Shown here in pieces: positions 39,955-52,884 of a stretch of 64,000 bases of DNA. Made by a program: the position numbers and the translations under genes. Every line of letters begins with the position of its first letter. Positions within the stretch are counted from its first letter, which is position 1. The notes under the pieces were generated by a model. The model saw only the letters and a list, made by a program, of their open reading frames with translations. It had not been told where the DNA came from and did not search any database. The stretch is from Microcebus murinus (taxonomy: Eukaryota > Chordata > Mammalia > Primates > Cheirogaleidae): NCBI RefSeq assembly GCF_040939455.1, contig NC_134120.1:54823001-54887000 (forward strand), read 5' to 3'.

Positions 39955-40067
39955 TACAGGGTCTTGCTATGTTGCCCAGGCTGGTCTCAAACTCCTGGAC
40001 TCAAGCATTCCTCTCACCTCAGCCTCACAAAGTACTGGGATTCTAGGCATTAGCAAGTGTACTTGGT
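39923..40067 (-). mobile_element. Partial Alu, right-monomer type, antisense
   Basis: A 29-base T-run (39923-39951) precedes 'tagatacagggtcttgctat' through 'aaagtactgggattctaggc'. Only one monomer is present. The T-run lies on the + strand of the transcript as a long poly-U. Confidence 0.85.
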
Positions 40068-40204
40068 ACTAAGCTTCATTAGTTCTAAGTAAATTGACAT
40101 GAGTTAATAATGATAGTTAAAATTCCTGGGAGATGGAAAAGAGTAAGATTAAGATCATTGGTAGTGATATTAGCCTTAAGCAGAAGGGAAATACTTCCTT
40201 TGAG

Positions 40205-40325
40205 ATTCCTTCTAGAATATAAATTTCAAGAGGCCAGAGAGCTTGTTGGTTATTGTTAATTGATTTATCAGCAGAACTTGAAACAGTACTCACTAATAGG
40301 TACTCAATAAATGTTGATTTTTGTG
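40205..40325 (+). mobile_element. L2 LINE 3' tail relic
   Basis: 'agaatataaatttcaagagg' and 'aataggtactcaataaatgt' match the order of an L2 3' end. Confidence 0.5.
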
Positions 40326-40449
40326 ATGAAACAGGAAGAAAAGCAATGTGATTAAATGCTAAAATAACCCAGTGAAAATTTTAAGAAAGAAGTTTCTTTA
40401 TAGTTGATAAAGTCATCAGGTTGGGGGTCAGGATGTCAGTGAATAGGGA

Positions 40450-40545
40450 ATTTGAAGAGGATAATCATTTAGAATATTTAGAATAGAGGATTTAGATTTA
40501 GAATCTAATCATTTAGAATAGAGGATAATCATTTAGAATAGGAAT
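40450..40545. repeat. Local imperfect tandem repeats
   Basis: Units related to 'gaggataatcatttagaata' occur about three times (near 40457, 40502 and 40522), with inserts such as 'tttagatttagaatc'. Local slippage in an AT-rich sequence just upstream of exon 8. Confidence 0.8.
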
Positions 40546-40581
40546 GGATGCAGAGTAGTTGAGATAACAGAAGAGTGTTAG

Positions 40582-40869
<288 letters not shown>

Positions 40870-41901
40870 TAAGAATACATAAAATGTTTAAGTACCCTAG
40901 AATAATGCTTACCTATTAGCTAAACAACGATGAAGTTAGTAACCTCAGTATTTGCTACACATACCTTGTGTGAATGGAGTCATAATGACAATGCCCTATT
41001 TCTATATTTTTCCACATAAATTTCTCAACTATTCCTTTATTACATTCAAACCTACTGCATAATCTTTCCCCAAGCGTAGCTACCACAACTGCCGCTCTGA
41101 CTTCTTTTCATCCTTTTATTCGTTAGGAAGCTACTAACCAAACCTTTGATACCTTTTCTTGTCATTCATGAGTCATCTTTGCAATTTTACTTCTGTGATT
41201 TAGATGGTTGAATTCTGGTCATTGTTGCAGGGTAGGGACAGTTTCTTTACAGTTTTTTAAAAAGAAAGATCCAAAAGAATATTTTAGAAGGTTTTTGGTG
41301 TATTTGGATTTAAAGAAACATAAACAATTAAAAATATAACAGAAAAAAAATCTTTCTATGTTAAAGAATCTTTTTATACAGATTGGAGGATTTAACCGTA
41401 TTTCAGGCAAAAATCAATGAAAAAGAATTTTATCAGTCTTACAAATGGCCTTGCCCTCACAAAATCTTAAAAATTCCTGTAGGCAATTAGGTAATGTTAA
41501 TTTTATATTACATTACACATGACGGAATGAAAAATAAACCATATTCATTTTAAACTCAACCATTGCTACAAGGCAGTAGAACAACATCTATAGTTTTGAG
41601 GCAGAAAGTTCTACCCTTTACTTTTATATAATATAGCAAATTATCTTCTGCATAGAAAGGCAATGGAAAGAACACACCTTCTGATAATAACATCTTTTAT
41701 TCCCTTGTTGAGAAAAATTTAATTCTAGATACACTTTAACTGATTAAGAGATGCTAAATTATGAACAAATGAATAAAGTCATGGAATAAAAGTTTGGCAG
41801 AGATCACTAACTCCAAGAGAGATGTCTAAATAACTGTGGTAAATATTGTCAAATTGACTATAAATAATAAGATCATGTTTTAAGGAAAAATGAAAAAGTA
41901 A

Positions 41902-41963
41902 TCTATTTAAAGTATTAATTTAAATATACACATTTGAAATCATATATATTAATTTAGAAATAC
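41902..41963. repeat. Dispersed 62-bp direct repeat, copy A
   Basis: Almost identical to 43796-43859: both run from tctatttaaagtattaattt to 'taatttagaaatac'. The only differences are a substitution and a 2-bp indel region around 41941-41950 (catatatatt against cacatatgtatt). Flanks beyond the borders differ. Confidence 0.9.
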
Positions 41964-42818
41964 CAAATTAAACTAACAGCATTTGAAGAGATGACAAAAG
42001 TATGATAAACTTATGTTTCAGATTGGGAAGGTTAAATGATAGCCATTTTTCTGTGATAGTTGAAAAAATAACAGTTAAATGCTTTGAAAACAGAAAAGCA
42101 AAAATTTACAGTATTAACATTAGATAAAAAATTAAAGCCAGAAAATATTGCTTGGCAAAAAGAGGGTAATTTGTAATAATAAAGGGCATATAATACGAAG
42201 CAAAGGTAAAATTTTATTGCCTTATGAAACACCAGATAACATCATCCAAATATATAAAGCAAAAATTGTTAGAAATATAAGGCAAAATTGACAGAAACAC
42301 GGTACTAACTGAAAACTTTTAACAGTTTTAACATCATATATAACTCCTTATTAAACAGAAAGTCTCAAAATTGTAGACATTGTATGCATAACCATTAGTA
42401 CTTATGATATGAAGCTGAAATTATGCTATCTTCAGTAAAAGTTCATAGTTATCATCATTAAACTTACTAAGAATGAAAATAAATGAACTTAGGAAGTTAG
42501 GAGGAGGAAGAAAGAATAGATCCAAAGATAAAAGCAAGATATTAATAAAGAGCAAAATTTAATGATTTAGAAAACTTTCTAACAAACAAAATTTTTAAAC
42601 AAAATATTATAGCAGAATGAAACCTTGAATTGCTTGTCTAACATGATTAAATAGACAAATGTCTAGCATATCTGATCAAGGAAAAAGAGTGGAAATTCAC
42701 AAACATCCTTAGAGAGTAAGAAAATTTATAGAGCCACAAAATGTAAAAGAGTTTTTCAGACTTTAACAGAATACTGTATATAGATCTTACCAAAAAAAAA
42801 AAAAAAATTAAAAACATA

Positions 42819-43122
42819 GGCCCGGTACAGTGGCTCACATCTGTAATCCCCAGCACTTTGGGAGGCTGAGGCAGAAGTATTGCCTGAGGCCAGGACATCT
42901 AGACCAGCCTGGGCAACATAGTGACACCCTATCTCTACAAAAAATGCAAAAATTAGTTGAGTGTGGTGGTATGCACCTGTAGTCACAGCTGCCCGGGATG
43001 CTGAGGCAGGAGGATGACTTGAGCCCAGAAGTTCAAGGTTGCAGTGAGCTGTGATTTGTGCGACTGCATTACAGCCTGAGTGACAGAGTTAGACCCTAAC
43101 GACCCTATCTCAAAAAAAAAAA
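42819..43122 (+). mobile_element. Alu SINE, AluJ-like
   Basis: Forward dimeric Alu from 'ggcccggtacagtggctcac' to an A-run. Standard short linker, about 300 bp, many substitutions. Confidence 0.92.
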
Positions 43123-43504
43123 CCACCTTAAATGATAACACACACAAACTTGGAGCAAGGTACAAATTGTCATGCTGTTTTAACTTGTCTACAAGTATAA
43201 AAGCATAAACAACTTCTTTCTTTTTTTAATAAAGCTAATAAAATTCTGATACTTATCTCTGGGATAGGAGGCCTACAAATAGAAAACCACAGAATAGTTT
43301 CCATTTTAACATCATGCCTAACATACAGAAAATACTCAATAAAAACTGCCCTATAAAATTGGTAAAGATGTTTTTTTAAATAGTATTCAGATGTTGGTGA
43401 GTTTACAATGAAGCTGGCATCATACACTATTGTTGAGAGTGCTTTCTGGAAAATAGTTTGTTAATAAGTGTGAAAAATTCATAAAGATGTAACCAGAGAT
43501 GCTG

Positions 43505-43529
43505 ACTATATATATATATATATATATAT
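43505..43529. repeat. (TA)n microsatellite
   Basis: About twelve uninterrupted TA units. Likely polymorphic. Confidence 0.9.
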
Positions 43530-43795
43530 GTTAACATATCTGTTAACATAGTAGTGCTTATAATAGCAAAAAATTAGAATAACCTAAATGCCAAAAAATG
43601 AGCAGTGAAATAATTTTAAAAGTATGTGTATGTTGTGCAACCAGTGTGTTTATAAATTTTTCTAATGATATGGTACCTTCCATATACTGTACATACCAAA
43701 ATATAAGGTAATCTACATACTATAAGAATTAAAAAATTAGAGAAGTTTTGTGACCTAGTTGAATAAACTATATAGTAATATAGATAAAGTAGATT

Positions 43796-43859
43796 TCTAT
43801 TTAAAGTATTAATTTAAATATACACATTTGAAATCACATATGTATTAATTTAGAAATAC
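43796..43859. repeat. Dispersed 64-bp direct repeat, copy B
   Basis: Partner of 41902-41963, same orientation, 1.9 kb away. It is followed directly by different sequence (tgttttcttctcc) than copy A (caaattaaac). Confidence 0.9.
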
Positions 43860-43908
43860 TGTTTTCTTCTCCATCTTCTCTTATGAAATGGTTTTTAGTT
43901 GTTGTGGG

Positions 43909-44037
43909 GTTTTTTTGTTTTTGAGACAGGGTCTCGCTATGTTGCCTAGGCTGTCCTCGAACTCCTAGACTGGAGCAATCCTCCTGCCTCTGCCTCCCAA
44001 GTAGCTGTTACTACAGGTGCATACCAGCACACTGGGC
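43909..44037 (-). mobile_element. Alu-related monomer (FLAM-like), antisense
   Basis: T-rich start, 'gagacagggtctcgctatgt' to 'gtagctgttactacaggtgc'. A single monomer, about 130 bp, of an old type. Confidence 0.8.
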
Positions 44038-45056
44038 TTGAAATGTTTTTTTAAAAACTGTTCACATATATTTTGACGACATTGTTTTCATCATCATCAG
44101 AACCACCTTTTAACCATCTAATGGTTTTTCATCTTAAATTCCATATACACTCTCATATACATAGCACTTTTGAAATCCAAGTATATGATACTGCTATGGG
44201 AAAATTAACCCAAATTATAATTACCCATTTACTATTTTGTTTTCTCTATAACATCACGTACACTACTGTGTTTTAAAATCTCCACAACATAGAGCAAAAA
44301 TACAAAGAGAGTCATGAAAAGAAATACAGACATCTTAGGGAATAGATCAGGAGACCTAACAGAGCTAACATGTGAATAATAGGTATTTATAGGAATTTTA
44401 AAGGGAGAAAAACAAAGGATAGACAATAAATATACAAATAATAGAAGGAAACTTTTCTGAGCTAAAAAAAGCCTGAGGCTATCAGGTGTGAAGCTCATTG
44501 AGCTCCAGATGGGTTGATGAAAACAGACATGCGTACCTCTAGACATACATTGATCAAATTCCTTAGCTCTGAAAGTAACAAGTTACCTACCAAGAAACAC
44601 TGCCAGATTGGCATTCTAATTTGTAGCAGTGAAAGACCAGACTGCTGAAAGAAAAGAGCCTCAACATAAGAGTCCTGTACCTGACCAAGGTATTATTCAC
44701 ACTAATATGTATATTTTCTTACATTTTTTAAAAAAAAATAATGGAATAATAAGCCAACAACTTATAAAGTGGTTACCTAATAAGGGAAGAGTTAAAAAGG
44801 AAGATATATGAATTACCATCTTTTCAAAAACTAGTCTGGCAACAGCTAACAAATACAAGAGCCCTTATTCATTTTAGAGATATGTACTGAAATATGTGTG
44901 GATGAAATGATAGGGTATGAATGGGATGTTTCAAAATGATACAGGGATGGGTAAATGGAGGTGTAAATTGGTCAAAGATTGATGGTTCTTGGAGCTTAGA
45001 ATGTGTTTATAACTTTTTTGTAAGTGCAAAATTTACCATCACAAACATGTTCTTAA

Positions 45057-45414
45057 CCACTTCAGTACAAGCATCAACTATAGTCAATAGCCACAGATGA
45101 ACACACACAGCCGAGCATCGACTTTAGCCGACAGCTGTGATATGACTTTTCTAATTTTTCATTTATCAAAATAAAATTGTGAACATTTAAGAGTAACATA
45201 ATGAAAACATATATGTATATGTTACCTATTCTGATTGACATTACAAGTAAAGTTGCCCATAAAGTAAAACAGGCTTTCAGTGCTTCAAAGCTTTCCTCAT
45301 CACACAAGAGCAAAATGGATTCGTCGTCAATGCACACAGTACAAACTATTGTGCGGACTATGAGTGCCAGCTGTGGGCAAGGTTTTGTGGCCAGTGAGTG
45401 CTATACCGAAGTGG
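45057..45414. mobile_element. piggyBac-type MITE, copy 2 (CpG-decayed), 358 bp
   Basis: TTAA at 45053-45056 and 45415-45418. Terminal inverted repeats: the left ccacttcagta and the complement of the right ctataccgaagtgg agree. Aligns over its full length with 36662-37018 in the same orientation, but many CpG positions of copy 1 are TG or CA here. On the - strand 45337-45074 is open for 87 codons and starts MCIDDESILLLCDEESFEAL; the acidic start may be what remains of the transposase N-terminus, with the rest deleted (inference). Confidence 0.88.
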
Positions 45415-45851
45415 TTAAAAATACTTATTCTCACTTCTGGTGATATCTCATGTTTATTATAGCACTCTTTTTAGAGGCAAAAACACCATATAAGTAAGCA
45501 TCACTAGGGGATTGGCTGAATAAATCAAAGTATAAGCATACCATGGACTTTTACACAGCCATGAAAAAGGATGTCAGTACTGTTTTTGGAGTTGCAGTTA
45601 CTAGTAGAGATTTTCATAAGACATTGTTGAATAGAAAAATGAAAATGAATAGTTATATCTCATTTTTATAAAATGAAGTTTTTAAAATCTATATATGTTT
45701 GTGTAAAATTTTATGAGCATAGAGCAAAATCTGGAAGGAGGTATACCAGGCTGCTAATGAGACATGTGTTGAGGGGCTAGTGGCAGAGGAGGTAATGATT
45801 TAGGTTGAAGGAAAGGAGGTTGAAGTAGAGCTGGACACATCATATGTTAAT

Positions 45852-46036
45852 ATTTTTGTTTTGTTTTGAGACAGAGTCTCTCTCTGTTGCCCAGGCTAGA
45901 GTGCAGTGGGGCATCATAGTAGCTCACTGCAACCTCCAACTCCTGGGCTCAAGCGATCCTTCTGCCTCAGCCTCCCAAGTAGCTGCAACTACTGGTGTGT
46001 GCCACTGTACCCAGCTGATTTTTCTATTTTTAGTAG
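45852..46036 (-). mobile_element. Partial Alu (left monomer), antisense
   Basis: Reverse-strand monomer 'gagacagagtctctctctgt' to 'cagctgatttttctattttt' after a T/G-rich stretch. Without the right monomer. Confidence 0.85.
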
Positions 46037-46764
46037 TATTGTACACATAAATATATAAGACTCTCAACAAAATCTTCTCTTGTGCTGCCTTCCTGTTTAT
46101 TTAATCCTCTATGCCTTTCCTGTCACAACAAAGCTTCTTAAGGTATGTTGTAGACTGACTCTGCTCCATGGAACCTCTTTTCACTAGGTCACATATGATC
46201 TCACTACCCGATCCCTTAGCTGTATTTTAGTTCTTGTTCTTTGAAACTCTGTAAAACTTGATAGTGACCGTGTTCCTCCTCAAAATCTCTTGCCTTCGTT
46301 TCTGGGACATAATTCTATTTGGCTTTCTTTCATTTTCCTAGACTGTTCCATCTCAGTTTCCTTCTTGAATCTTGTCGTTGTATCTTCCCCATTTCCTTCC
46401 CATACACCCTTGTGTTGGTTTTCCCAAAGATTTTACTTTCTGAACTCTCTTCTTGTGGTACGTATTCTCCCAAATGTCACTCACCGTTTTAACAACCATT
46501 TATATGTTGAGGACTTTCAAATATATCTGTCTCAGACCTTTCTCTTAAGCTTCAAACTTATATATTTGACTGGGTTCTGGATATTACCACTTAGATTTCC
46601 TCACAGAAATCTCAAAAATTAGCATACCTAAATGGAATTTTTTCCTCCATTTACATTCATCATCTTATTTTTCTTAATTAATGGTAACTTCATCTGTATA
46701 TTTGTCATGTATTTGGAAGTCATCCTAAACTCTTCCTATTCCATACTCTTCCTTCAGTTCAACT

Positions 46765-46850
46765 ATTCAATAACTATTTTTGAGTACTCATTATGTGTTA
46801 GACATTGTTTAAGCAATGGGGATAGAGATGACTAGGAAAACAGATACTAA
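46765..46850 (-). mobile_element. Antisense L2 relic
   Basis: 'ttgagtactcattatgtgtt', 'agacattgtttaagcaatgg' and 'ggatagagatgactaggaaa' match the complement of the L2 3' end. Short and diverged. Confidence 0.45.
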
Positions 46851-47377
46851 CATAATCATCCACTAATCCCTGCCAAATTCTACTTTCAAAATATTTCTAA
46901 GTTCATCTACAGTTAACAAGCTGAAAGTCCTTTGAACATCTTTGTGGTATGTAGAATTGAGATTATAATAGCTGTTCTCCAGAAGTAGAGGGATGGAAAA
47001 AAGAGAAAAAGAAAACAAAAAAAGATTATAATAGCTGAAATTACATTGGCTTACATGAGAAAGTAAGAAAATATGATTTCAAAAATAGAAAGCTTTTTAA
47101 TATGGTATGTTAATTCTATTTATTATGGCTACAAAATCTTTAATTTTGATCTCTTCAGAAAGCTGTAGTGTGAAAAAGTTTTTATTATAAACTTTCTATG
47201 TTAATTTGCTATTAGAAGTGTTCCAACAAATTTTCTCACAAAAGAAAGACATTTTGTTTGAATTTGCAAGTTTAATTAGAGCAGAACACATCTGAACCTT
47301 TTTGATTTTTCACTGGTCTTGACTGTTTCATGTGTTCATCAGCTATGTATTGATTTTTCAGAATATTTATTTTCCAC

Positions 47378-47563
47378 ATGGTGAATGTGCCTGAATTATT
47401 GCTTGATCAAAGTCTCTCAAGGAATGATGCAAAAATCATCAGTAAGTATCATGCAAAGATTTTGGAGTTGCTGAAAAAGACTGATGAAAATACCCAAAAT
47501 TTACTACTTAATTTACATGAGGTCCTTGTTAGACTTAATTTTACCAAACTCCATACAATCTAA
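47378..47563 (+). other. Unrecognised 61-codon open frame
   Basis: Open from ATG to TAA with a protein-like composition (MVNVPELLLDQSLSRNDAKI, then a leucine-rich helix-like part with NTQNLLLNLHEVLVRLNF). An acceptor-like tgatttttcag lies upstream at about 47350-47360, but no donor or neighbouring exon is seen. I do not recognise it. It may be a fragment of a processed pseudogene or simply chance. Not counted as a gene. Confidence 0.2.
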
Positions 47564-47794
47564 ATTCTGAACATAATAATATTTAATCAAGAATTAATTT
47601 AACTGCCCATAGATGTTTTTATATGTGAAGCTTGATAGCATTGTTGTTGATCTGATACAGCATGTCATCCATGTGACAGATACACTTTAAGTGTTGTAAA
47701 GCTAGAAAATAACTAAAACTATGAATTTTTGAACTTAATAAATTTGGAGTAAGTAAAAATGGCTTATTCCATTAAGCATTGTGCTTTATGCCAG

Positions 47795-48060
47795 TGTTAT
47801 TCAGAGTAGCCGTTCCATAAACTGTTTGTTACGAGTCCTCCAGATGAGGAGCTTGTGTTAGAATGTAAATCATATTGCTTCCTTTGTCAAAGAGGAAAAA
47901 ATAGTATGGAAAAATACCAGCTGAAATAAACAGTGTGCTTGGTGATATAATTGATTTCCACTTTTGGTACAAGCTCCTCATTTCATTACTGATCAATCAG
48001 TAATGAACAATTTGCAGACCAGCCTCATTTCATGGACCACACTTTGTGTAGCAGTTTTAT
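47795..48060. mobile_element. Probable hAT-type MITE with inverted ends
   Basis: The left part 'gatgaggagcttgtgttaga' (47843) matches the complement of 'acaagctcctcat' (47969-47981), and the ends 'cagtgttattcagagt' and 'ggaccacactttgtg' look like eroded hAT-Charlie ends. It contains a perfect 12-bp inverted repeat at 47982-48007. The assignment is tentative. Confidence 0.4.
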
Positions 48061-51000
48061 GTTGTGCATATCAGACATTTATGATATTGTTGCAGGAATA
48101 CATGTCCTGGTTAATATAGCTTATTCATATATAAATGTGTGGCACTTTTAAATTTGCATAATTCTTTGGCCTTTTCCCCCCTTAATTTCTGCCTTTTTCC
48201 CACAATCTAGTTCCACGTTACCTTCCTATACAGAAATTCTATCTAATAATAGTGTTTGCTACAAGTAATTGGTTCTTGCTACCATGCTGAGAACTCAGTC
48301 ATATTCAGAGAGCCAGATCTTGCTCATAAACCATAATTATGGTAACGGGAAATAGGTAGCTCTGTGTCAGATAGCTACCCCTCGTTACTTCTCTGATGTT
48401 CGTTAAATTGCCAAAGCAGAGATTTTGTTAACTTTGCCAGACACTGGTTTCATTTCTTAAATAGAGTGCCCAATGTACAAGGTTTAAAATGTCAGTCATT
48501 GTCAAAAGAGCTATTTACCTTATCTTACCTTACTTTGCCAATAATCTGGCTTTATTTATTAAACAGTTGCTGTAAACTTTCTTCACTTAGGTACTTCAAC
48601 TTAAGTGAGAAAATACTTCATTATAATAAACAGACAAGCTACTTTTAGAGTCTACTATAAAACAGATTAGGAGACTTTTTGAAAATACAGTGATATATTG
48701 TTACCCACTGGTGTTTACTTAGTGCATTTCTATGTCGTAAAATACACAAAATGACCCGTACTTGAAGCCTCATTTTCTGAATGTTAAAATAGTAAATTGT
48801 ACTATTATATTATAAATATATTGTTACAATTTGTGAAACTCATTTCCTCAGTTTTATATTTCAGGAACTATGAAAATATGACTATTGGTATATGCTTATA
48901 TGGAGTTATAACAATAACTCAAGAGATCCAAAACAGAAACAATTATTTAAGTAACAATATACCAGATTTTTTTTACCCAATGGATTATGTGATGTTAACA
49001 GTTTAACCATAGGAAGATACATCACCTTAGGAAGTTTTAAAGCAAACTTTTTAACCTTAGAAGTATAAAGACTACAGGAAGAGGTTACATAGGGTGTTAA
49101 ATATATATCAACAAATATGGTCATTAGGAATTTAGACTTGATAAAGGATTTTTTATAGACTAAAGTAATTTGCGTATTAGTATACTTAGCATTAAAGCTT
49201 TTTCCATTTAACATGTAAAGGTAAAATGTAAATAGTATTTTTTTCTTCTTTTCCAAATACCATGTCTTAATAACTTCCATTATATTTGTTAGATAATAAC
49301 GGTGTAGGCCTAGTACAGAAAATCACAGTCCATTTATATAACCCAAGAACCTTATTTTATTTTACTAGGACTGTTGGCAACCTCCTTGTTTAAGTCTATT
49401 TCTGAAGTTGTTGAGTAGCAGTAAGCACAGTGTTTGGTTTTCAGCACCTTTTTCACATTCCCCTGTATCAGTGCTTAGAAGAAATGAAACAGGTGCTTTA
49501 GGTATCTAATATGTGCAGAGGGCTGAGCATACAGCACTATAGGCAATGAAGTGTTCTTTTATTTAATGACCAATTAAAAGAAATTTTATTACAATGTTTT
49601 GCATGTTCTACCTTTTCTCCTGCTTTGTAACACATAATATGCATTACACACAGATTTCTGAATTTTAATTTTTTAAACTTTTAAAAATATATCACCAACT
49701 TGCCTCTGTCTATATCTTTAGCAAACAAAACACATACAGTTCTTTTTTTGAAAATTAGTAGTTTAAATCAATACAGATTTTTATCATGTGTTTTAGTGTG
49801 GATTAATTATATGAGTCTAGTTCCAAAGCCTAAGAATTGCTAATTTCAGGTGGAATGTTTTTTAAAGAAAAATGTCAAATTTTAAGTAGAGGAAAAAAGG
49901 AACGAAATTATGAATACATGAATTACTATACACTTAGCAGTGCCTGAAGTCAAAATATCTTTGACTTGCTCATATATATCTTAAAAAAATTAATGGAAAA
50001 TTGGCCGCAGGTTTCTCTGGATGGCTACAAATTAGTATGTCTTTCAAATTTATGGATCATAAAACAATAGTCTGTTAAATTCCTCTCTTTGAAGTTTACA
50101 TAAATATAGTAGTCAAATTTCAAGTGTATTTGCCCAAAAAAGGTAAAATTATTTCTTGCAAATACCAAAGCTAGTAGGTTTTTGGTTTAAAATGTTAGCT
50201 TGATGATTTTTCTTAAAAACCAAATTTTTACTAGTGCCTCGCAACTTAAAGTGAGTCTGTCACATAATTATAGTAGTGAGATGTTGCTGAATATTTAAAA
50301 CTGAAACTCTCTATCAAGGGTACATTTGGGCAGAGCACTAAAAAAAGACCTTTGGCTTAAAATAAATAATTATATATGCATACATTTAAATAAGTTCAGC
50401 TTTAGCTATATCGTCCTGTCTGCAGAAAAAAATGTTTTATGTAGTCATGGTTAAAAGGACCTCCATGTAATATATATGTTCATGATGGAATAGCTGAGAC
50501 TGGGTGATTTTCTCAGTTTCCTTTAGTGACGTCAAAATTTTTGTAGTGATATAAGTCCTATTTTCAGAGGGAAAAAAATCTTGCTTATTCTTTATAGAAT
50601 TCATTTCTTATGTTACTGATAATTTAGTAGAAAGGAATTGTGTGATGACTGAGGGAATATATACAGTGCTGTGGTATCTGATTTTATTTCTTATGTAGAT
50701 TTTGCTTTTAGATTTAGTATTTTCGGCTGTTAATTATATTCTCTTCCCTCCCCAGCTCACCCCCAAATTCTTAACTGTAATTCTCTTGCCAATATATATT
50801 ACTATAGAAATAAACAGTGAAAATAAGTTCTCATATAGCATACTTATTTCCAAATACACACATGACTACTTTTCTCCTATAAAGTAGAAGTAAAACATCT
50901 TAACTTTACTTTGGAGAATTGAGATTTAGAAATGGAAATTTGGAAAAGACTTTATAAAATTACCTATTTTATTTTCCTGTCTCTAAACTACATTTCTCAA

Positions 51001-52884
51001 TGAATTTGGTGATGTGAAAGCTGTAAAAATTTGTTTTCCAAAATGCAGGTATATTTCTCTATGCTACTTGTTTGGCTGGGTAACATAAATAACAGTTACA
51101 TTTACATAATTCTTAAATATATTAGTTTTGGTTAGTGAACTGTTGCATGACAAAGGAACCACTCAATAGGTAGGAGACAGGAAAGGTCTGCTGCAGTTGT
51201 GAAACATTCCTTCCCATGAGGCCCAGAGAATTTCTTAAACTCCAGAGACAACTTGTTCTGGGAACAGACTCAATCAGAAGACTGAGATTAGAGATAACCA
51301 CAGATCACTCGCTACAAATAGGCTTCTTACTCAGAGGAGACTCTCCACAAAACCGCTGAAGAAAAGAGGTTTTTCCTTTTATCGATATGAGAAGAAATCA
51401 GGAAATTTGAGGAAAATCAGCTGAATGAAAGATAAGAAGGACCAAGATGAACAAACAGAACACTTGATCCTGGAGAATGTAAATAATGTAGGAAGCAGAA
51501 GGGTAAGTTCTCAGTATCCTTGGAGCTTACAGAGAGCAGTGGATCTACTAACTGTAACAACAGAAGCTGCTGTGAAAGAGAATAATCAGAGACCAAGAAA
51601 GTTCTTGGAATTCAAAATATATATGATTACTAAAGTAAATATTCTGTAAAAGACTAAAGAATAGGCATTGCTGAAAAATCTGAATTGAGATCTAAGAAAA
51701 GGGCAATATATGAAAAATATAGGAAAAAGGTTGTTGGAAATACGAGAAAAATGGTTTAAAAATACCCAGGACACTTAAAAGCGAATGTTGAGAAGAAAAT
51801 ATTTTTTTAAATAGAAGAAAATGTCTCTTAACTAAAGAAAGACTTGAGTGTTTTGATTGAATGGGGACTTTATTTTAAACCTAGAATTCCATTCCCAGTC
51901 ATCATTCAGGCTAAAGAAAAACATCCTTGGACATACTTTCTGTGCCCTTGTGGAAAAATTATTTCGTGACACAAAATACAACTCTAAAAGGCATGAAGAC
52001 TAACTCAAAAATTTTGTTGAAAAATTCTAGAATGACAGCAGTGAACAGCTGGTATATTTTAGAACAAAATATCAGAACTTTGTGAAGAATGTCAAGAAAA
52101 GGATAGCTCATATACATATATGAATTATATTCTAAGAATTCACTGTGTCATGCTATTGATGATAGGAAGGCATTTTATCCTGAGGAACAAGGAAGAAAAG
52201 CAAAAACTCCAGGGAAAATAAACCATATGAACATGTCATGGGCTAAATATGAAGCAGGTTAAAATATCGAATGATACTAGACTGCTCGTGGAGTGTAAAC
52301 GTGCTTTCCGAAATGACAGTATTAGGTCATTTAAAAGGGCCAAGAGGACACGCCTGAGGTTTAGAAATTCTCTTCACTTTATTATATCTAAGTTAGTTAA
52401 ATTTAAATAAAGTCAAAAGTAATACTTTTAAGTAAGCTACAAAGAAAAAGAATAGGTGGTAGGGTTCTTTTTTGAGTGGCTTTTATCCTATTCTTTACCC
52501 ATTGCCATTTTCTTGGTTTTCTAACATGAAGTTTTACTTTTATAAAAAAGAACAATAAATACTATTTTTAAATAAATGAAAAAAATCACTAGAATACAGC
52601 TTAGGACTTTTTTATGCACCAGCCCATCTGAATAAAAATGGCATATAAACAAATACCATTCCAAATGTAAATAGTTTTTTCTTAGTAGTATTCCTAGTGT
52701 TAAAAGAATACTTAATTCTAGTTGAATACATTACACCAAAAAGAGAAAACTTTTGACATAGGAATTTTGTCAACGGAAATCATTTTTTCTACTCTGCTCT
52801 CTGTGTAGCTATATTAATCTTAAGAGCTCAGATTTTAGCACTCCTAGACTATCTAGGTCTCTCTGTAGGATTAGAGATTCCTGG

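Noticed and set aside
46290..46622. 110-codon + strand open frame in a C/T-rich stretch
   Set aside because: Hydrophobic Phe/Leu/Ser composition follows from the pyrimidine-rich base content of what is probably an old antisense repeat; no start or partner exon.
47982..48007. Perfect hairpin as a transcription terminator or small RNA gene
   Set aside because: Hairpin terminators are not used by RNA polymerase II, there is no promoter nearby, and the surrounding sequence looks like a foldback transposon.
48906..49280. 124-codon - strand open frame
   Set aside because: Low-complexity, AT-driven composition (many Lys, Tyr, Phe, Leu), no start context or neighbouring exon, and no family resemblance.
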